Assembly: GCA_039707465.1 (NCBI GenBank)
Contig: CM077644.1
Span: forward strand, 146,390,962 to 146,454,961
Direction: 5' to 3'
DNA: 64,000 nucleotides
Origin: Rhabdophis nuchalis
Taxonomy: Eukaryota > Chordata > Lepidosauria > Squamata > Natricidae
Position numbers and translations under genes: made by a program. The notes beneath the pieces are model-generated. The model searched no databases. It had not been told where the DNA came from and was given only the letters and a program-made list of their open reading frames with translations. Numbering within the stretch: the stretch's first letter is position 1; each line of letters starts with the position of its first letter. Below, one piece after another: positions 45,442-56,213 of the stretch.

Positions 45442-45795
45442 AAGGTAAAATTTCACCCTCGCACATATGTGCTAGTTGTTCCTGACTCCAGGAACGGTGC
45501 TCATCTCCATTTCAAAGCCGAAGAGCCAGCGCTCTCCGAAGACGTCTCCGTGGTCATGTGGCCGGCACGACTAAATGCCGAGGGTGCACAGAACACTGTT
45601 ACCTTCCCACCAAAGGTGGTTCCTATTTTTCTGCTTGCATTTTTTACGTGCTTTCAAACTGCTAGGTTGGCAGAAGCTGGGACAAGTAATGGGAGCTCAC
45701 CCCGTTACATGGTGCTAGGGATTTGAACTGCCGAACGGCTGACCTTTCTGATCAACAAGCTCAGTGTCCTAGCCACTGAGCCAGCGCATCCCTTC
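45442..45795 (-). mobile_element. Full-length tRNA-derived SINE with 12-bp TSD
   Basis: Minus strand: head GGGATGCGCTGGCTCAGTGG then CTAGGACACTGAGC (A-box region), B-box GTTCAAATCCC, body with CCGGCCACATGACCACGG, and a tail ending ACCTTTA. AGATGAAAGTTA is duplicated at 45430-45441 and 45796-45807. This is the best copy of the family also seen at 28350, 33082 and 61150. Confidence 0.92.
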
Positions 45796-45829
45796 AGATG
45801 AAAGTTAGACTATGTCTAATGGGGGAGAC

Positions 45830-45869
45830 AAAACCCTGGATATCAATTGGCATTGATATCCAGGGTTTT
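45830..45869. repeat. Perfect 17-bp inverted repeat, 6-base loop
   Basis: AAAACCCTGGATATCAA, loop TTGGCA, then the exact complement. It is not part of any repeat I recognise. Confidence 0.95.
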
Positions 45870-46230
45870 CGATTTCTTCAATGGTTTTCTATCTAACTCT
45901 ACAATTTCCGTTTGAGCCACTTCTTCAGTGAGATAAGGCAAGTGGGTAGAAGATAAGAACTAAGGTGTCCTCCCCACCCACTTAAATAGGAATGGTTTGT
46001 TTCTTGGCCAGTCTTCTCCTATGTAACAGAGACCTTGTCCCATTTTTAGGAAACGAAATGTGCAATGATTATTATTTTTCTGTTGTTTTTGGTGTGTGTG
46101 TGTGCATGTGTGAATGATAAACTAATCACATTATTCCTTTTTGAGATAAGTAGTATCATTTGCAAAATGTCAGCCCCTTGAGATAGAACAGATCATAAAA
46201 TCAATTCCACAGGATAACTGAAACTACTTT
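45870..46230. other. No recognised feature
   Basis: No repeat boundary or exon recognised. Confidence 0.35.
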
Positions 46231-46830
46231 TAGGGGGGTCGTGCCCCGGCGTGGCACACCCATAATGCAATGCGCACCCCCTACTGTGCATGTGTGCAGG
46301 ACAGGCATCCCCCCCATATATTACATGCTTTTTTCGCCCTCCCCAGGCTCTAGAAGGTTTATAGGAACCTGGGGAGGGCGAAAACAGCCACCCCGTCCCT
46401 CCGGAGGCTTCAGGAGCTTCCCTGAAGCCTCGGGAGGTTTGCTCGTAGTGTCGTTTTTAGTCCTCCGGAGGCCTCAGGGAAGCTCCTGAAGTCTCTGGAG
46501 GGCTTCCGAGGGGCAGCGGGGCTATTTTTGCCCTCCCCAGGCTCCTACAAACCCTCTGGAGCCTGGGGAGGGTGAAAAAAGCATGTAAAATGTGGGGCAA
46601 CTCCTGTCATGCGCACTTGTGCACTAACATGGGTGCGTGTTGCATTTTGGGAGCGGCAGGGTGGGGGCGGCGGCAGGGTGGGGTGTGTGAAAAATGGCTT
46701 TAAAATGGCTGAATCAGCTGGCCAGTGCATGCAGGTACACCGGCCAGCAGACAGGACAGCACCTCGCGTGCCCTGACAAATGGCTCAGCGTGCCACCTAT
46801 GGCATGCGTGCCATAAGTTCACCGTCACTG
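46231..46830. mobile_element. hAT-like MITE, CAGTGATGGCGAACC family, one end lost
   Basis: Right end TAAGTTCACCGTCACTG is the family terminus. The interior has GGCATGCGTGCC, GCGTGCCCTGACAAATGGC and CCCTCCCCAGGCTC blocks shared with 28399 and 62419. The left terminus is not visible. A CR1 fragment abuts on the right. Confidence 0.8.
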
Positions 46831-46915
46831 GTATAGTGTCTCCTCCTGTTTGAGCAGGGGTTGGACTAGAAGACCTCCTTCGTACTCTATTAGCCTATTA
46901 GTCATCCAAATGTCA
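46831..46915 (+). mobile_element. CR1 LINE 3'-end fragment
   Basis: 'GTGTCTCCTCCTGTTTGAGC', then GGTTGGACTAGAAGACCTCC and CTCTATTAGCCTATTAGTC, the standard CR1 end. Confidence 0.75.
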
Positions 46916-47506
46916 TCTTTGGGAGGATTTCTTTTTCACTGCTGATTCGGTCAGGTATGGAGCATTTATCTACAATTTCCTCAATTGTCAACTTTATACT
47001 GCATTGCACTTCTATTGGCAATGCTTATTCAGGATACATTTTTGCATTCAGATTATTACATTCTAGAGTCATGAATGATCAAGGCGCTACTTGACACCTG
47101 AACCCAAGTGCAATAAATCCTTGGGGGGGAAAAAGAACAAGCCATCCGATCACCACAAACCAGCTTATTATTTCCTATTTCCCCCCATGTTTTGATTCCT
47201 GGGAACTAAACTATTTCTCATTTCTGGCTTAATAAATCCCCTCCAAGGGCTGTGACTCACCACCTCCACTACATCCATTCATACAGGCATTTGCTTTCAT
47301 TCAAACAGCAGTAAACACCTTTTTACTTATAAACATCTTGGTGCAGTTAAGTTTTTTGCTTATTTATTTTTTTGTATACTGTAAGTGTATTTTGACTAAT
47401 TTTGCAGCGATTACACAGTATGCATAAGAGGCCAAGAAACAGAGATGAATAGGTAGAGGAACATAACACACCTAAGATGAAGATATAAACAGTGTTACCA
47501 CCTACA
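46916..47506. other. No recognised feature
   Basis: No repeat boundary or exon recognised. Confidence 0.4.
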
Positions 47507-47513
47507 CCCTATG

Positions 47514-48152
47514 CCAGGGATGGCTAACCTTTTCAGTGCCCGGAGCACACACACCCATAATGCAATGCGTGTGCAACCCCTCCCGCTTGTGCCCTGCCCC
47601 TGTGCATGTGCACCAGGGTTGGGTTGCTGCTGGCATTACTTCCGGTTCAGTGCGCTCTGTGTGTGCACTCAGTTGCCTGTAAATAAGTGTGCGCATGTGC
47701 AGAACATTAAAAAATGCCAAAAAACCAATGCTGTGGCGACCAGGGAACTGGTTCAGAGGTGTGGTCAGCCTGGTTCACTGTTGGTTCTGTGACCCAGGCC
47801 AACATTCCACTACCAGTTCGGCTGAACTGGGCCAAATCTGTAGCAACCCACCTCTGATGTGCACATGACCCCATGCAGGACTCCCCACCTGCACCTCCCA
47901 ACCTGCATGTGTGCATGACTCCACCATGTGCACCCCACCCCTGAACATGCACCCCACCCCCATGAATGTGTACATATCTCCTGCATGTGCCCCGCAGCCC
48001 GTGCACGCACGGCAGAGACCTAAAAACCAGCTGGCTGGTGGGAGGTGCGCGGGTATGCATGGCAGAACTAAATTGGGGCAACGGATCGCGTGCCCGCAGA
48101 GAATGCACTGCGTGCCACCTGTGGCACATGTGCCATAGGTTCGCCATCATGG
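47514..48152. mobile_element. hAT-like MITE, CAGTGATGGCGAACC family, with nested MITE
   Basis: Left CAGGGATGGCTAACC, right GGTTCGCCATCATG. A 7-bp CCCTATG flanks it (47507-47513 and 48153-48159). The MITE at 47614-47856 is inserted inside. Many GCATGTGCAC-type patches; non-coding. Confidence 0.85.
47614..47856. mobile_element. 243-bp hAT-like MITE, perfect TSD, nested
   Basis: Left end CAGGGTTGGGTTGCTGC, right end GTAGCAACCCACCTCTG. Perfect 8-bp duplication ATGTGCAC at 47606-47613 and 47857-47864, inside the larger MITE. Internal CTACCAGTTCGGCTGAACTG resembles the 57.6-kb family. Confidence 0.95.
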
Positions 48153-48298
48153 CCCTATGTAATGATTTGTAGCTTTGTATGAAAGATCCTTAAGTTCAAT
48201 GCCAGCTGCAAAGAGAAAAGAGCTGAAGTCCACCAAGACGGCAGACAAATGTCATGAAAGTAGCTAATACATTTTCTTTTTCCAAGCCAGTAAATATA

Positions 48299-48677
48299 CA
48301 AGTAGTCCTCGACTTACGACAGTTCCTTTAGTGACCACTTGAAGTTGCAACACCATTGGAAAAAAATAACCATTATGACCATTTTTCACACTTGTGACCA
48401 TCGAGCATCCCCATGGTCACATGATTTATATTTGGATGGTTGACAACTGATTCATATTTATGACGATTGCAGTGCCCTGGGCTGACGTGATCATCTTTTG
48501 TGACCTTCTGACAAGCAAAATCCATGGGGAAGCCCAATTCCTTTAATCACCGTGTTTCTAATTTAACAATGGCAGGGATTCACTGAACAAACATGGCAAG
48601 ACAACTCACTTAACACATTTCTCACTTAGCAACAAAAATTCTGGGCTCAATTGTAGCCGTCAGTCGAGGACAACCTG
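48299..48677. mobile_element. Uninterrupted copy of the CAGGTAGTCC inverted-repeat element
   Basis: 379 bp from CAAGTAGTCCTCGACTTACG to CAGTCGAGGACAACCTG, terminal repeats about 18 bp. It is the reference for the interrupted copies. Host-duplication length is unclear, so the superfamily is left open. No coding content. Confidence 0.9.
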
Positions 48678-50149
48678 TGTAGTATTTATTTCCACAATGT
48701 CCCAGTTGCTTTGAAAACCCCACAGCTTCTGTTTCTCCCCTTTAGATCTCTAGTGGAGATGGAATTTTTAGGACAAGCTTCCAAGTTTGTGTTCACTGAG
48801 ATTGGCAGAGGAAGTGCTACCACTTTTTAACACATAGTTCAAAAAGAAAAAAAAATTGTGAAAACCTCTCAGGTCTAAAACCATTGTTCAGTAAACCATA
48901 TTGTTGATACCGCTTCTTAGTGCTGGAATTGTAGCATTCTACTCGGTTACGAAAAGCCCAAAGAATATAAATATAAGTACAGAAATGTGAATAGAGTTTG
49001 TCCCTTTGTCTAGTAATGAACTGCTGCTGTGGCCTAGTGGTGGAGCTCTGGAATTGGGACAAATGTCCCCCCCTGTAGCAACGCGGAATGGGGTAAACCC
49101 AGTACTTTTGTGCACTGCATTGTTCTATGGAAAGGTTATCCCCTGTTGGAGGCATTGTGGGTTCATAGTAAGGACTGTAGGCTGCCCCACCCGGTAGCGA
49201 GATTCCATCCCAGACATCCTGCAAAACCGAGGGGGAGGAGTCCTTTGGCTCCTAACTGATTGTAGTTTTTATCTCCCCAGGTGCTGTCTCCATGGTAGAG
49301 GGGCCACATGTCAGCTCTGGTGAGCCCATAGGCACGGAGCTACCATTAAGTGGGGGAAGCTGTGAGACCTGATGGGAATCATGCTTACCAACTGGGGATC
49401 TCCCTCCTCCATGAGCAATCCTGCTGAGAACTCTCCATAACTCTCCATGTCTGACTGACAGGTGGTTTCCCTGAGAACATTCCATAACTGATTACTGACT
49501 GAGAACAATCCATGACTGATTGCCAGGTGGTTTTTCACTCTGGGTCACAAAGTGATGGGTGTTTCTGAAGTATCTATAAACTAACTCTGTAGTTCTCTCA
49601 GTTTTCTTCACCATGGATCCCCTTTAAATACCTTTTGTGGCCATGCACCATGGCCATGGTCCACCAAGACGTAACTCAAGATTTAAATCATAACGTTTCT
49701 TCAAGCCTTCGTGGATCTCCTGCGACAACATTGTGCCCCCCATCCCCAGGGTTCCTCAGACCTCAGTTTGAGAACTAATGAACTAACTGACTCGCAGTAT
49801 CTGATCTGCAGTTGAAATGGGCATTTGCATGGAAATATTGCAGACTATTAATATAAATACAACATAAACCAGTTGTTAGACCAAGAGCATCAACTTTTGC
49901 TACCTTGCCTTCTGCATAGGAGAAAGATAAAAGAATCACTTCTGGTGAGTTGATAGGCCAACTACATGAATTTGATCAATGAAAGAAATGAATAAATAAA
50001 AATAATCAATGCTACTAGCTTCTGTGAATAGAGTCATTTGCAGTGATGGCAGATCTGACAACAATAATTCAACAATCGCTGCCAATCAATGTTACATATT
50101 GTCATTATGCAAAATGATTAGAAGGCAAAACATGCAGATATACTGTAAG
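48678..50149. other. No recognised feature
   Basis: About 1.5 kb. A 135-codon minus-strand frame (48817-49224) has no recognisable motif. No repeat boundary found. Confidence 0.35.
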
Positions 50150-50657
50150 TGTTGTGGCCCAGCTGGGTCTGGATGACCTGTTGACGGACTCTTCTAGCAA
50201 AGAGCCCTATGAGTCTGCTCTGGAGGAGGAGGGAGGCCTAGAGGAGGGCTCAGCATCAGAGCAGGACTCAGAGAGGCTACTTGGCCACCAGGAGGTGCCT
50301 GGGTCATGGAGCAGTGGGGAGGATCAAAGACAGATTGTCCATGATGCCAGAGTAAGCAGGGCTGAGAGGCGGAGGCAGCAATTACATTGGCGGTAGGCTT
50401 GCAGACAATGATTAAGAGCCAGGTGGTTGCTGAGTGGCCCCTCCCAAGAGAGCTTATAGGTGAGACGGTGGGAGGGGACATTTGCAGGAAGCAACCATTT
50501 GAACTTCATTATTCCAGAAAGCCTGAACCTTCTAGTCGTGTTTGGGATTGCGTGAGTTATCTGGGCTCTTAGCCAAGTATTCGCTTATCTCATAATTAAG
50601 CAGTGGCAAGCAGCCAAGCCTGTGTGTTGGGTGATTCAGCCCGTGGGACAGAACACA
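50150..50657 (+). mobile_element. Solo LTR, family A, copy 3 (best preserved)
   Basis: 508 bp from TGTTGTGGCCCAGC to GGGACAGAACACA, with TAAG duplicated at 50146-50149 and 50658-50661. Such 4-bp duplications and TG...CA ends are typical of integrase-mediated insertion. An 80-codon acidic frame (AQLGLDDLLTDSSSKEPYES onward) opens at the LTR start. It may be the end of an upstream polyprotein that ran into the 3' LTR. Gypsy versus retrovirus-like origin cannot be told from an LTR alone. Confidence 0.9.
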
Positions 50658-50940
50658 TAAGTATTTTTTCGGGCACATCTAAAAGCAAATGGGAATCTCC
50701 ACAAAACACCCATTCATTCTTCCCATTACATTCAACCTACTTTCATGTTTCTACTGTCATACACAGGCCCCATTTCTCTGTTTAAAAAAAATGGGTAGAA
50801 ATATGCTATTATATAGTGCTACTTTCACGACAGACATTTATTCCTTGCAATGAGTCACACATTATCCATTTCTGCCATTATATTTCCCTATCTTTAGCAA
50901 ACATTCTATCACGTACACAAATTTGTCTACCTGGCCTACT
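50658..50940. other. No recognised feature
   Basis: No repeat boundary or exon recognised. Confidence 0.35.
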
Positions 50941-50944
50941 TTTT

Positions 50945-51290
50945 CAACATTTATGAATAATTTTTAGCCATCCATTCCACTTTCCTTGTCAAACACAAAT
51001 ACCTTGGTCTTTGATACCTTAATTTTAAGAGTCTTATTGCTTGTTGCACCATACTATCTAACATTTCCAATAAAATATTTGTGTCCTCAACCAAAAACAC
51101 AGCTTCATCTGCATACAAAGGTATATACTTTTTTATCCTTGATTGACACATGTCCAGTATCACTACAGATATTCTTTTTACAAATGTCTGTTCTTTCATT
51201 AAACAGCCAAGAATACATCATGCATCCTGGTCTTTCTCTCTGTTCAGTGTTGATCAAGCTACTAATAAGCATTCCATCATATATAATAGT
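50945..51290 (-). mobile_element. Decayed LINE reverse transcriptase fragment
   Basis: The minus strand reads KRISVVILDMCQSRIKKYIP, then LYADEAVFLVEDTNILLEML. That is an RT motif 5 (YADD changed to YADE) with the usual following acidic helix. The clade is unknown; it is unlike the L2, CR1, Rex1, L1 or BovB copies here. A degraded block at 52865-53290 on the same strand (GKATGADGI-like codons) could be its upstream part. Confidence 0.5.
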
Positions 51291-51803
51291 CATTAATAAT
51301 TTTATAATAATTTACTTAATTGTCATTGTATGTATATACACAGTATACCCATACAATGAAATTCATATAACACCCAGAGGCCTGGTCCAACACACATGAA
51401 AATCCCCAAATACTCCCACCCACCCAACAAAAATTCCCCGCCCCTAAACCACCCAAGCATCCACACAACAGACCAAGTAGTGCTGTCCAATAGCTCACTG
51501 ATGGTGACCCTTTAGTTCATTGTTGACTGCAATTATAGCTCTGAGATAAAAGCTATTCAGAAGACATGTGGTCTGAGCTTTAATTGTTCTGTATCTTCCC
51601 TCATTGTATTCAGTGACCTGCCTTTAATTCTATACTTGTACAAAACAAAACAACTAATTCAAGCTCAGTTTGTTTGTATTCCCTCTTTAAATTCACAGAC
51701 ACTCAATAAATTTTCTTTCTCCCATTCATGCAGCGCTCCATGACTTGCCAAATAGCCAAAACCTAGCTTCTAAAGATGCTTAACACTTTCCACATTTTAC
51801 TTA
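51291..51803. other. No recognised feature
   Basis: Possibly more of the decayed LINE; nothing recognisable. Confidence 0.3.
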
Positions 51804-52013
51804 CAGGTACTCCTTGACTTATAACCACAACCAGAACTTCTGCAGTATGTGAAGCAGTCATTGAATGAGTTGCATCCAATTTTGCATCCTTTTTTTTTTG
51901 GGCCACAGTTGTTAAGCAAATCACTGCTTCGTTAAGCAAATTACACGATTGTTAGGCAATTCCGGCTTCCCCATGAACCTTGGTTGTCAGATGAGCAAGG
52001 AGAATGTTGCAAA
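51804..52013. mobile_element. Partial inverted-repeat DNA element (CAGGTAGTCC family)
   Basis: CAGGTACTCCTTGACTTATAACC at the left, then CAGTTGTTAAGCAAATCAC and GCTTCCCCATGAACC. The right half is missing and a SINE begins at its break. Confidence 0.7.
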
Positions 52014-52208
52014 TAACAATAGCACTTAGACTTATATACCGCTTCACAGTGCTTTACAGACCTCTTTAAGCAGTTTACAGAGTCAACATATTACCACCCC
52101 CAACAAGCTGGGTCCTCATTGTACTGACCTCAAAAGATGGAAGGCTAAGTCAACCTTGAGCCTGTTAGGTAGTCAGCAGAATTATCCTGCAATATGGCAT
52201 TCTAACCA
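52014..52208 (-). mobile_element. tRNA-derived SINE with L2-like 3' end (copy 2)
   Basis: Plus-strand AACAATAGCACTTAGACTTA then TATACCGCTTCACAGTGC is the tail; ATTCTAACCATATTG is a decayed head. Same family as 20358-20596. It is joined directly to an L2 at 52210. Confidence 0.75.
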
Positions 52209-52209
52209 T

Positions 52210-52858
52210 ATTGGGGTGGTTCCCTTGGGGTGCATCCGGAGGCTCCAGCTAGTACAGAATGCAGCCGCGTGGGGGATTCTGGGAGTTTCTCGATACTCCC
52301 ATATAACACCTCTCCTGCGCGAGCTGCACTGGCTGCCTGTGGCCTTCCGGGTGCGCTTCAAGATACTGATAACCATCTTTAAAGCGCTCCATGGCACGGG
52401 ACCTGGGTATTTGCGAGACCGCCTCCTACCACATACCTCCCTCCGTCCTGTCCGCTCGCACAGGGAGGGCCTCCTCAGGGTGCCGTCTGCCAGCCAATCC
52501 CAGCTGGCGACCCCCAGGGGAAGGGCCTTCTCTGTGGCAGGGCCAGCTCTCTGGAACGACCTACCCCCCCAATATTCGTACCATCACGGACCTGCGCCTC
52601 TTCCGCCGGGAGCTTAAAACTTACTTTTTTCATTTGGCTGGCCTGGCTTAGATGTTAATAACAAATTGTAGGGAATTTTAGTAAGGGATTTTAGATGGGT
52701 TTTAAAGATGTTTTTATCACGAGTTTAAATTTAATATATTTTTATTGTATTTACATTGTATTTTTATATTGTTTTTAATATTTACCTGTGCACCTCTCTG
52801 AGTCCCTTCGGGGAGATAGGGCGGGATACAAATCCAATAAATAAATAAATAAATAAAC
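52210..52858 (+). mobile_element. L2-clade LINE 3' end
   Basis: Opens at the CIRRLQLVQNAAAWGILGVS block and runs through LRELHWLPVAFRVRFKILIT, LLPHTSLRPVRSHREGLLRV and GRAFSVAGPALWNDL to a frameshift near NIRT (CCCCCC run). The 3' UTR ends GTGCACCTCTCTGAGTCCC and (AAAT)n. 5'-truncated at the same C-terminal region as several other copies. Confidence 0.92.
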
Positions 52859-53324
52859 ACTTAGAATCCATCTCATATGCCCTACCAAATACATTCCCAG
52901 AAATGCCAAACAGTGTTTGCGTTTGCATCTGTTCTTGCTGCAGAGCAGAAAGATAACAACATCCTTTAAACTGTCAGTACAAGTTGTGGTCTTCACACCC
53001 TTGAAACAAGTTGCGTAGATGCTCCATAAACAATCCATGCCCACATATTAGCATTTTCTCAATTATACCATCTACACCTGTTGCCTCACCATTTTTTCAA
53101 CATTCTTACCAAATTCTACAGCATCCATTTCATGTCCATTTCATTGACTTGTCACTATCATTTCAATGCAAATCTCTGAAATATTCCTCCTGGAATGCGT
53201 ACCCTTCAGTTTCCTCTCAAATCGTTTTATCGCTTTTAACCTTAACTCCATTCACTCTCTTGGAAGCTCCTTGTTTAGCCTGCTTCCCTCCCTTCCAGAA
53301 GGAATTTTTCTTTCCATCAAAATT

Positions 53325-53735
53325 GGCCTGTATTTTCTTTTTTTAATTGTAATTTTTATGTTTTCTTTTAAATTACTTCTTTACTCTTTACTTTTTTCTT
53401 TTTCATTAAATATTATTTTACAAAGTTAAAAGATAAATATGAAACAACAAAAAATATAAAAGTTAAAAAAGTGTTGAAAATAAGAAAAAGTGAGAAAAAA
53501 GAGAAAACACTTAAATAAGAGACTTTTAATCTTCTTTGCAATAATTATAAATAAGTTAGTATCTTCCCCCCTCCCTTTTCTGATCGTATACCATATTTAT
53601 TCTCTCCCCATATGTGACCTTTTGGAATTTGTAAATCCAGAAATCACCAGATTACTTTTCTTTATTTTCAGCAAAAAATCCATAAGGCTTTCCAGTTTTT
53701 TATAAAAATTGTTGATCTTTGTTATTTTACATTGG
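53325..53735 (-). mobile_element. L1 LINE 3' end
   Basis: Minus strand: weak KNWKAF/KPYGF-like codons near 53640-53710, then an A-rich 3' region (plus-strand T-rich) like that of the L1 at 5285-5870 ('CAAAAAATCCATAAGGCTTTCCAG'). Confidence 0.5.
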
Positions 53736-53834
53736 TAACACTTGGGTTTCTCTTATGTGCATTTTTCTCATTCATAGCCTCTTACACTTACACTCTTACA
53801 CTTCATCATTCCATCAAACACCCTTTTCCACACT

Positions 53835-54295
53835 GCATAATTAACAGATTAACAGAGTTGGAAGGTACCTTTTAGGTCATCTAGTCCAACCCCCTGCCCA
53901 AGCAGGAAGCCCTATACCATTTCTGGCAGATGGCTGTCCAGTCTCTTCTTGAAAGCTTTCAGTCATGAAGCTCCCACCACTTCTGAAGGCAAGCTGTTCC
54001 ATTGGTTGAGTGCTCTCACTGTCAGAAAATTCCTCCTTATTTCTAAATTGAGTCTCTCCTTGACAAGTTTCCATCCATTATTCCTTATCTGGCCTTCAGG
54101 TGCCTTGGAAAATAGCTTGATCCTCTCTGTGACAGCCCCTCAAATATTGGAGCACTGCTATCATGTCTCCCCTGGTCCTTCTCTTCACTAGACTAGCCAT
54201 GCTCAGTTCCTGTAACCGTTCTTCATATGTTTTAGCCTCCAGAGTCCAGTCCTCTAATCATCTTTGTTACTGTTTTCTACACTCTTTTTAGAGTC
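53835..54295 (-). mobile_element. CR1 LINE 3' end
   Basis: Minus-strand order is the CR1 C-terminal block (equivalents of MARLVKRRTRGDMIAVLQYL, then ENLQAPEGQIRNNGWKLVKE). After LNFRKEEFSDSESTQPMEQL it ends in the 'GGTTGGACTAGATGACCT' 3' UTR. Frames are broken. Confidence 0.85.
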
Positions 54296-54599
54296 TCAAC
54301 ATTTTTTTAAAATAGTTTTTATAGTTATATAATTCTGCATGCTTCTGTGGAATCACAATCTCATAGTCACATCACACCTGTGTTTACACAATACTATGTC
54401 GGTGATATAATCTAGATATAGTTTCATTGAGAAATATTGCTTTGGAAATTGCGATTAGTTACATATACCATTGCAGTTATCACTTAGAAAATCATGTTTG
54501 TATGAATTAATCCAGAATCTCTGTAATTCTCTGGGACAGTATGAGAACGTGTCTGTTAAGTAGTAGAATAAGAAGTCTCTTTCTCAAATAACTGCCTTT

Positions 54600-55080
54600 A
54601 TGGTTGCAGTCAAGTTTCATAATCTCTGTATAACACAAAAAGTTTCCTATATAAAGACATGGAGGGTTATTTTTGCATATGATTATTGCTGTGAGGTTAT
54701 TATATGCAAAAAATGGAAATCCTCTGATATATTCATAAAGGTCGAATGGTTGGTAAAGATGACCAAGATGCCAAAATTAATTTGTTTTATTAGACAACTA
54801 TATTTATGAGAGATTGGAAAGCCTTTATAGGCTTTTTACCGAAGAAAGAGAAAAATGAACTTGTGATTTATAGATTAGAAAAGGTAGCTTATGAAAAAAA
54901 GCAATTTTAGAGAGAGGATAAATGAATAAATGTTTCTATAACTGCTACCAAGAAGCTAAAAAGCTGTTGCTTTATCATTTTTCTTTTCTGTTTCTGTTTC
55001 TTTTTTCTCTTTTTACTATTTTTCTCTATTATCTTCTTTGTTAAAAAAATTCTTAAATAAAAATAATATATGAAAAAGAA
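54600..55080 (+). mobile_element. L1 LINE 3' end
   Basis: Codons give FIKVEWLVKMTKMPKLICFI, then MRDWKAFIGFLPKKEKNELV, the standard L1 ORF2 terminus. An A-rich 3' UTR and AAATAAAAATAATATATGAA tail follow. 5'-truncated. Confidence 0.75.
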
Positions 55081-55095
55081 AGTTTCATCTAGGGG

Positions 55096-55165
55096 CAGGG
55101 TTTCCCAACCCTGAGAACTTCCATATATGTGGACTTCAACTTCCAGAATTCTTCAGACTGCATGG
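55096..55165. mobile_element. Half of a palindromic hAT-like MITE
   Basis: CAGGGTTTCCCAACCCTGAG and GTGGACTTCAACTTCCAGAATTC are one arm; the other arm is missing. Confidence 0.55.
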
Positions 55166-55313
55166 CCATACCTAATAATTATAGTATTTGAAGAGGAACA
55201 AGTTTGTCTTAAGTTACAGCACTAAGACAGCCAAGGAATATAAATATCAGATATACAAGATGTTCATAAACAGACTGAAACATAAAACTACTGAAACATC
55301 CTAGGAACTGCAA

Positions 55314-55653
55314 CAAGGGTTTCAAACATGATTTCATGGAGGGCCACATCAGGGTTGCATTTGACCTTGGGGTGGGCGTGGCCAGGGTGGGCATGGCCAG
55401 CTTGACATCCCTCATCTTGGCCTGTGGTGGCCCGAGTGCTCTTCCATTGAAAACAGGCTGTGATGGCCTCTTGCAGCTCTCTGTCAGTGAAAATGGAGCT
55501 CAGGAGGACCACATGCAGCCCTCCCGTGCTCCATTTTCACTGCCAGAGGCACTGCGGGCCAGTCCTTCGCTGTTTCCAGGGCGGCCCTGCGGACCAAATC
55601 TAAACATCCTGTGGGCCAGATCCAGCCCCCGAGCCTTGAGTTTGACACCCCTG
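55314..55653. mobile_element. hAT-like MITE, CAGGGGTGTCAAACT type
   Basis: Right end GAGTTTGACACCCCTG is clear. The left end CAAGGGTTTCAAACATGATT is a decayed version. The interior has GGGCGTGGCC repeats. The flanks do not give a clean duplication. Confidence 0.7.
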
Positions 55654-56213
55654 AACCACAGAGATCAGCAACCATCTTGAGCTCTCCTGAAAGTGCCCAT
55701 TCAGTCTTTACTCAAGACACTGGTCATGACCACCTCCTATGGCTTTACTATGGAAGCAAGCAGGAACCTTTTAGATTAAAAGGGACACACAAATTCACAT
55801 CGCTAATGGTACCTGCTCATTATATTCTAAAGTGTGCTGTATATTCTTCTAGGTGAGCAGACAAAAGAGACCCACAAGCTAAAGCTGTGCAATTATCCAT
55901 CTGGGATTGCATAGCTCATTCAGGAAAGTTGGTGTAGCCCCCACTATAAATCTTTTTTTTTTAGCAGCTTCCATTTGCTTTCAATATTGAGCATCTTCTA
56001 ATTGAAGATGGACCAAGCGGCTAATTAACAACTTTTCATCTGGCTTTGGACCATGAGAAAATGGGCTGACGAAATGCTTCAGGATGGATACCAAATTTCT
56101 TTTTTTTTAAATCATTATGTGTGTCTGCCCTAACTTCTTGTGTACACAAAGAAAAACATGATAAAGCAGTTTCCCCATCTGAGGCTTTTCAGCTGTGATT
56201 GGGAAGGTGGTTC
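55654..56213. other. No recognised feature
   Basis: No repeat boundary or exon recognised. Confidence 0.4.

Noticed and set aside
45700..45795. Possible tRNA gene
   Set aside because: The A- and B-box-like segments belong to a SINE with a tail and target duplication; no cloverleaf can be drawn.
48817..49224. 135-codon minus-strand frame as a host exon
   Set aside because: No recognisable domain, no splice-site support, and codon text looks random.
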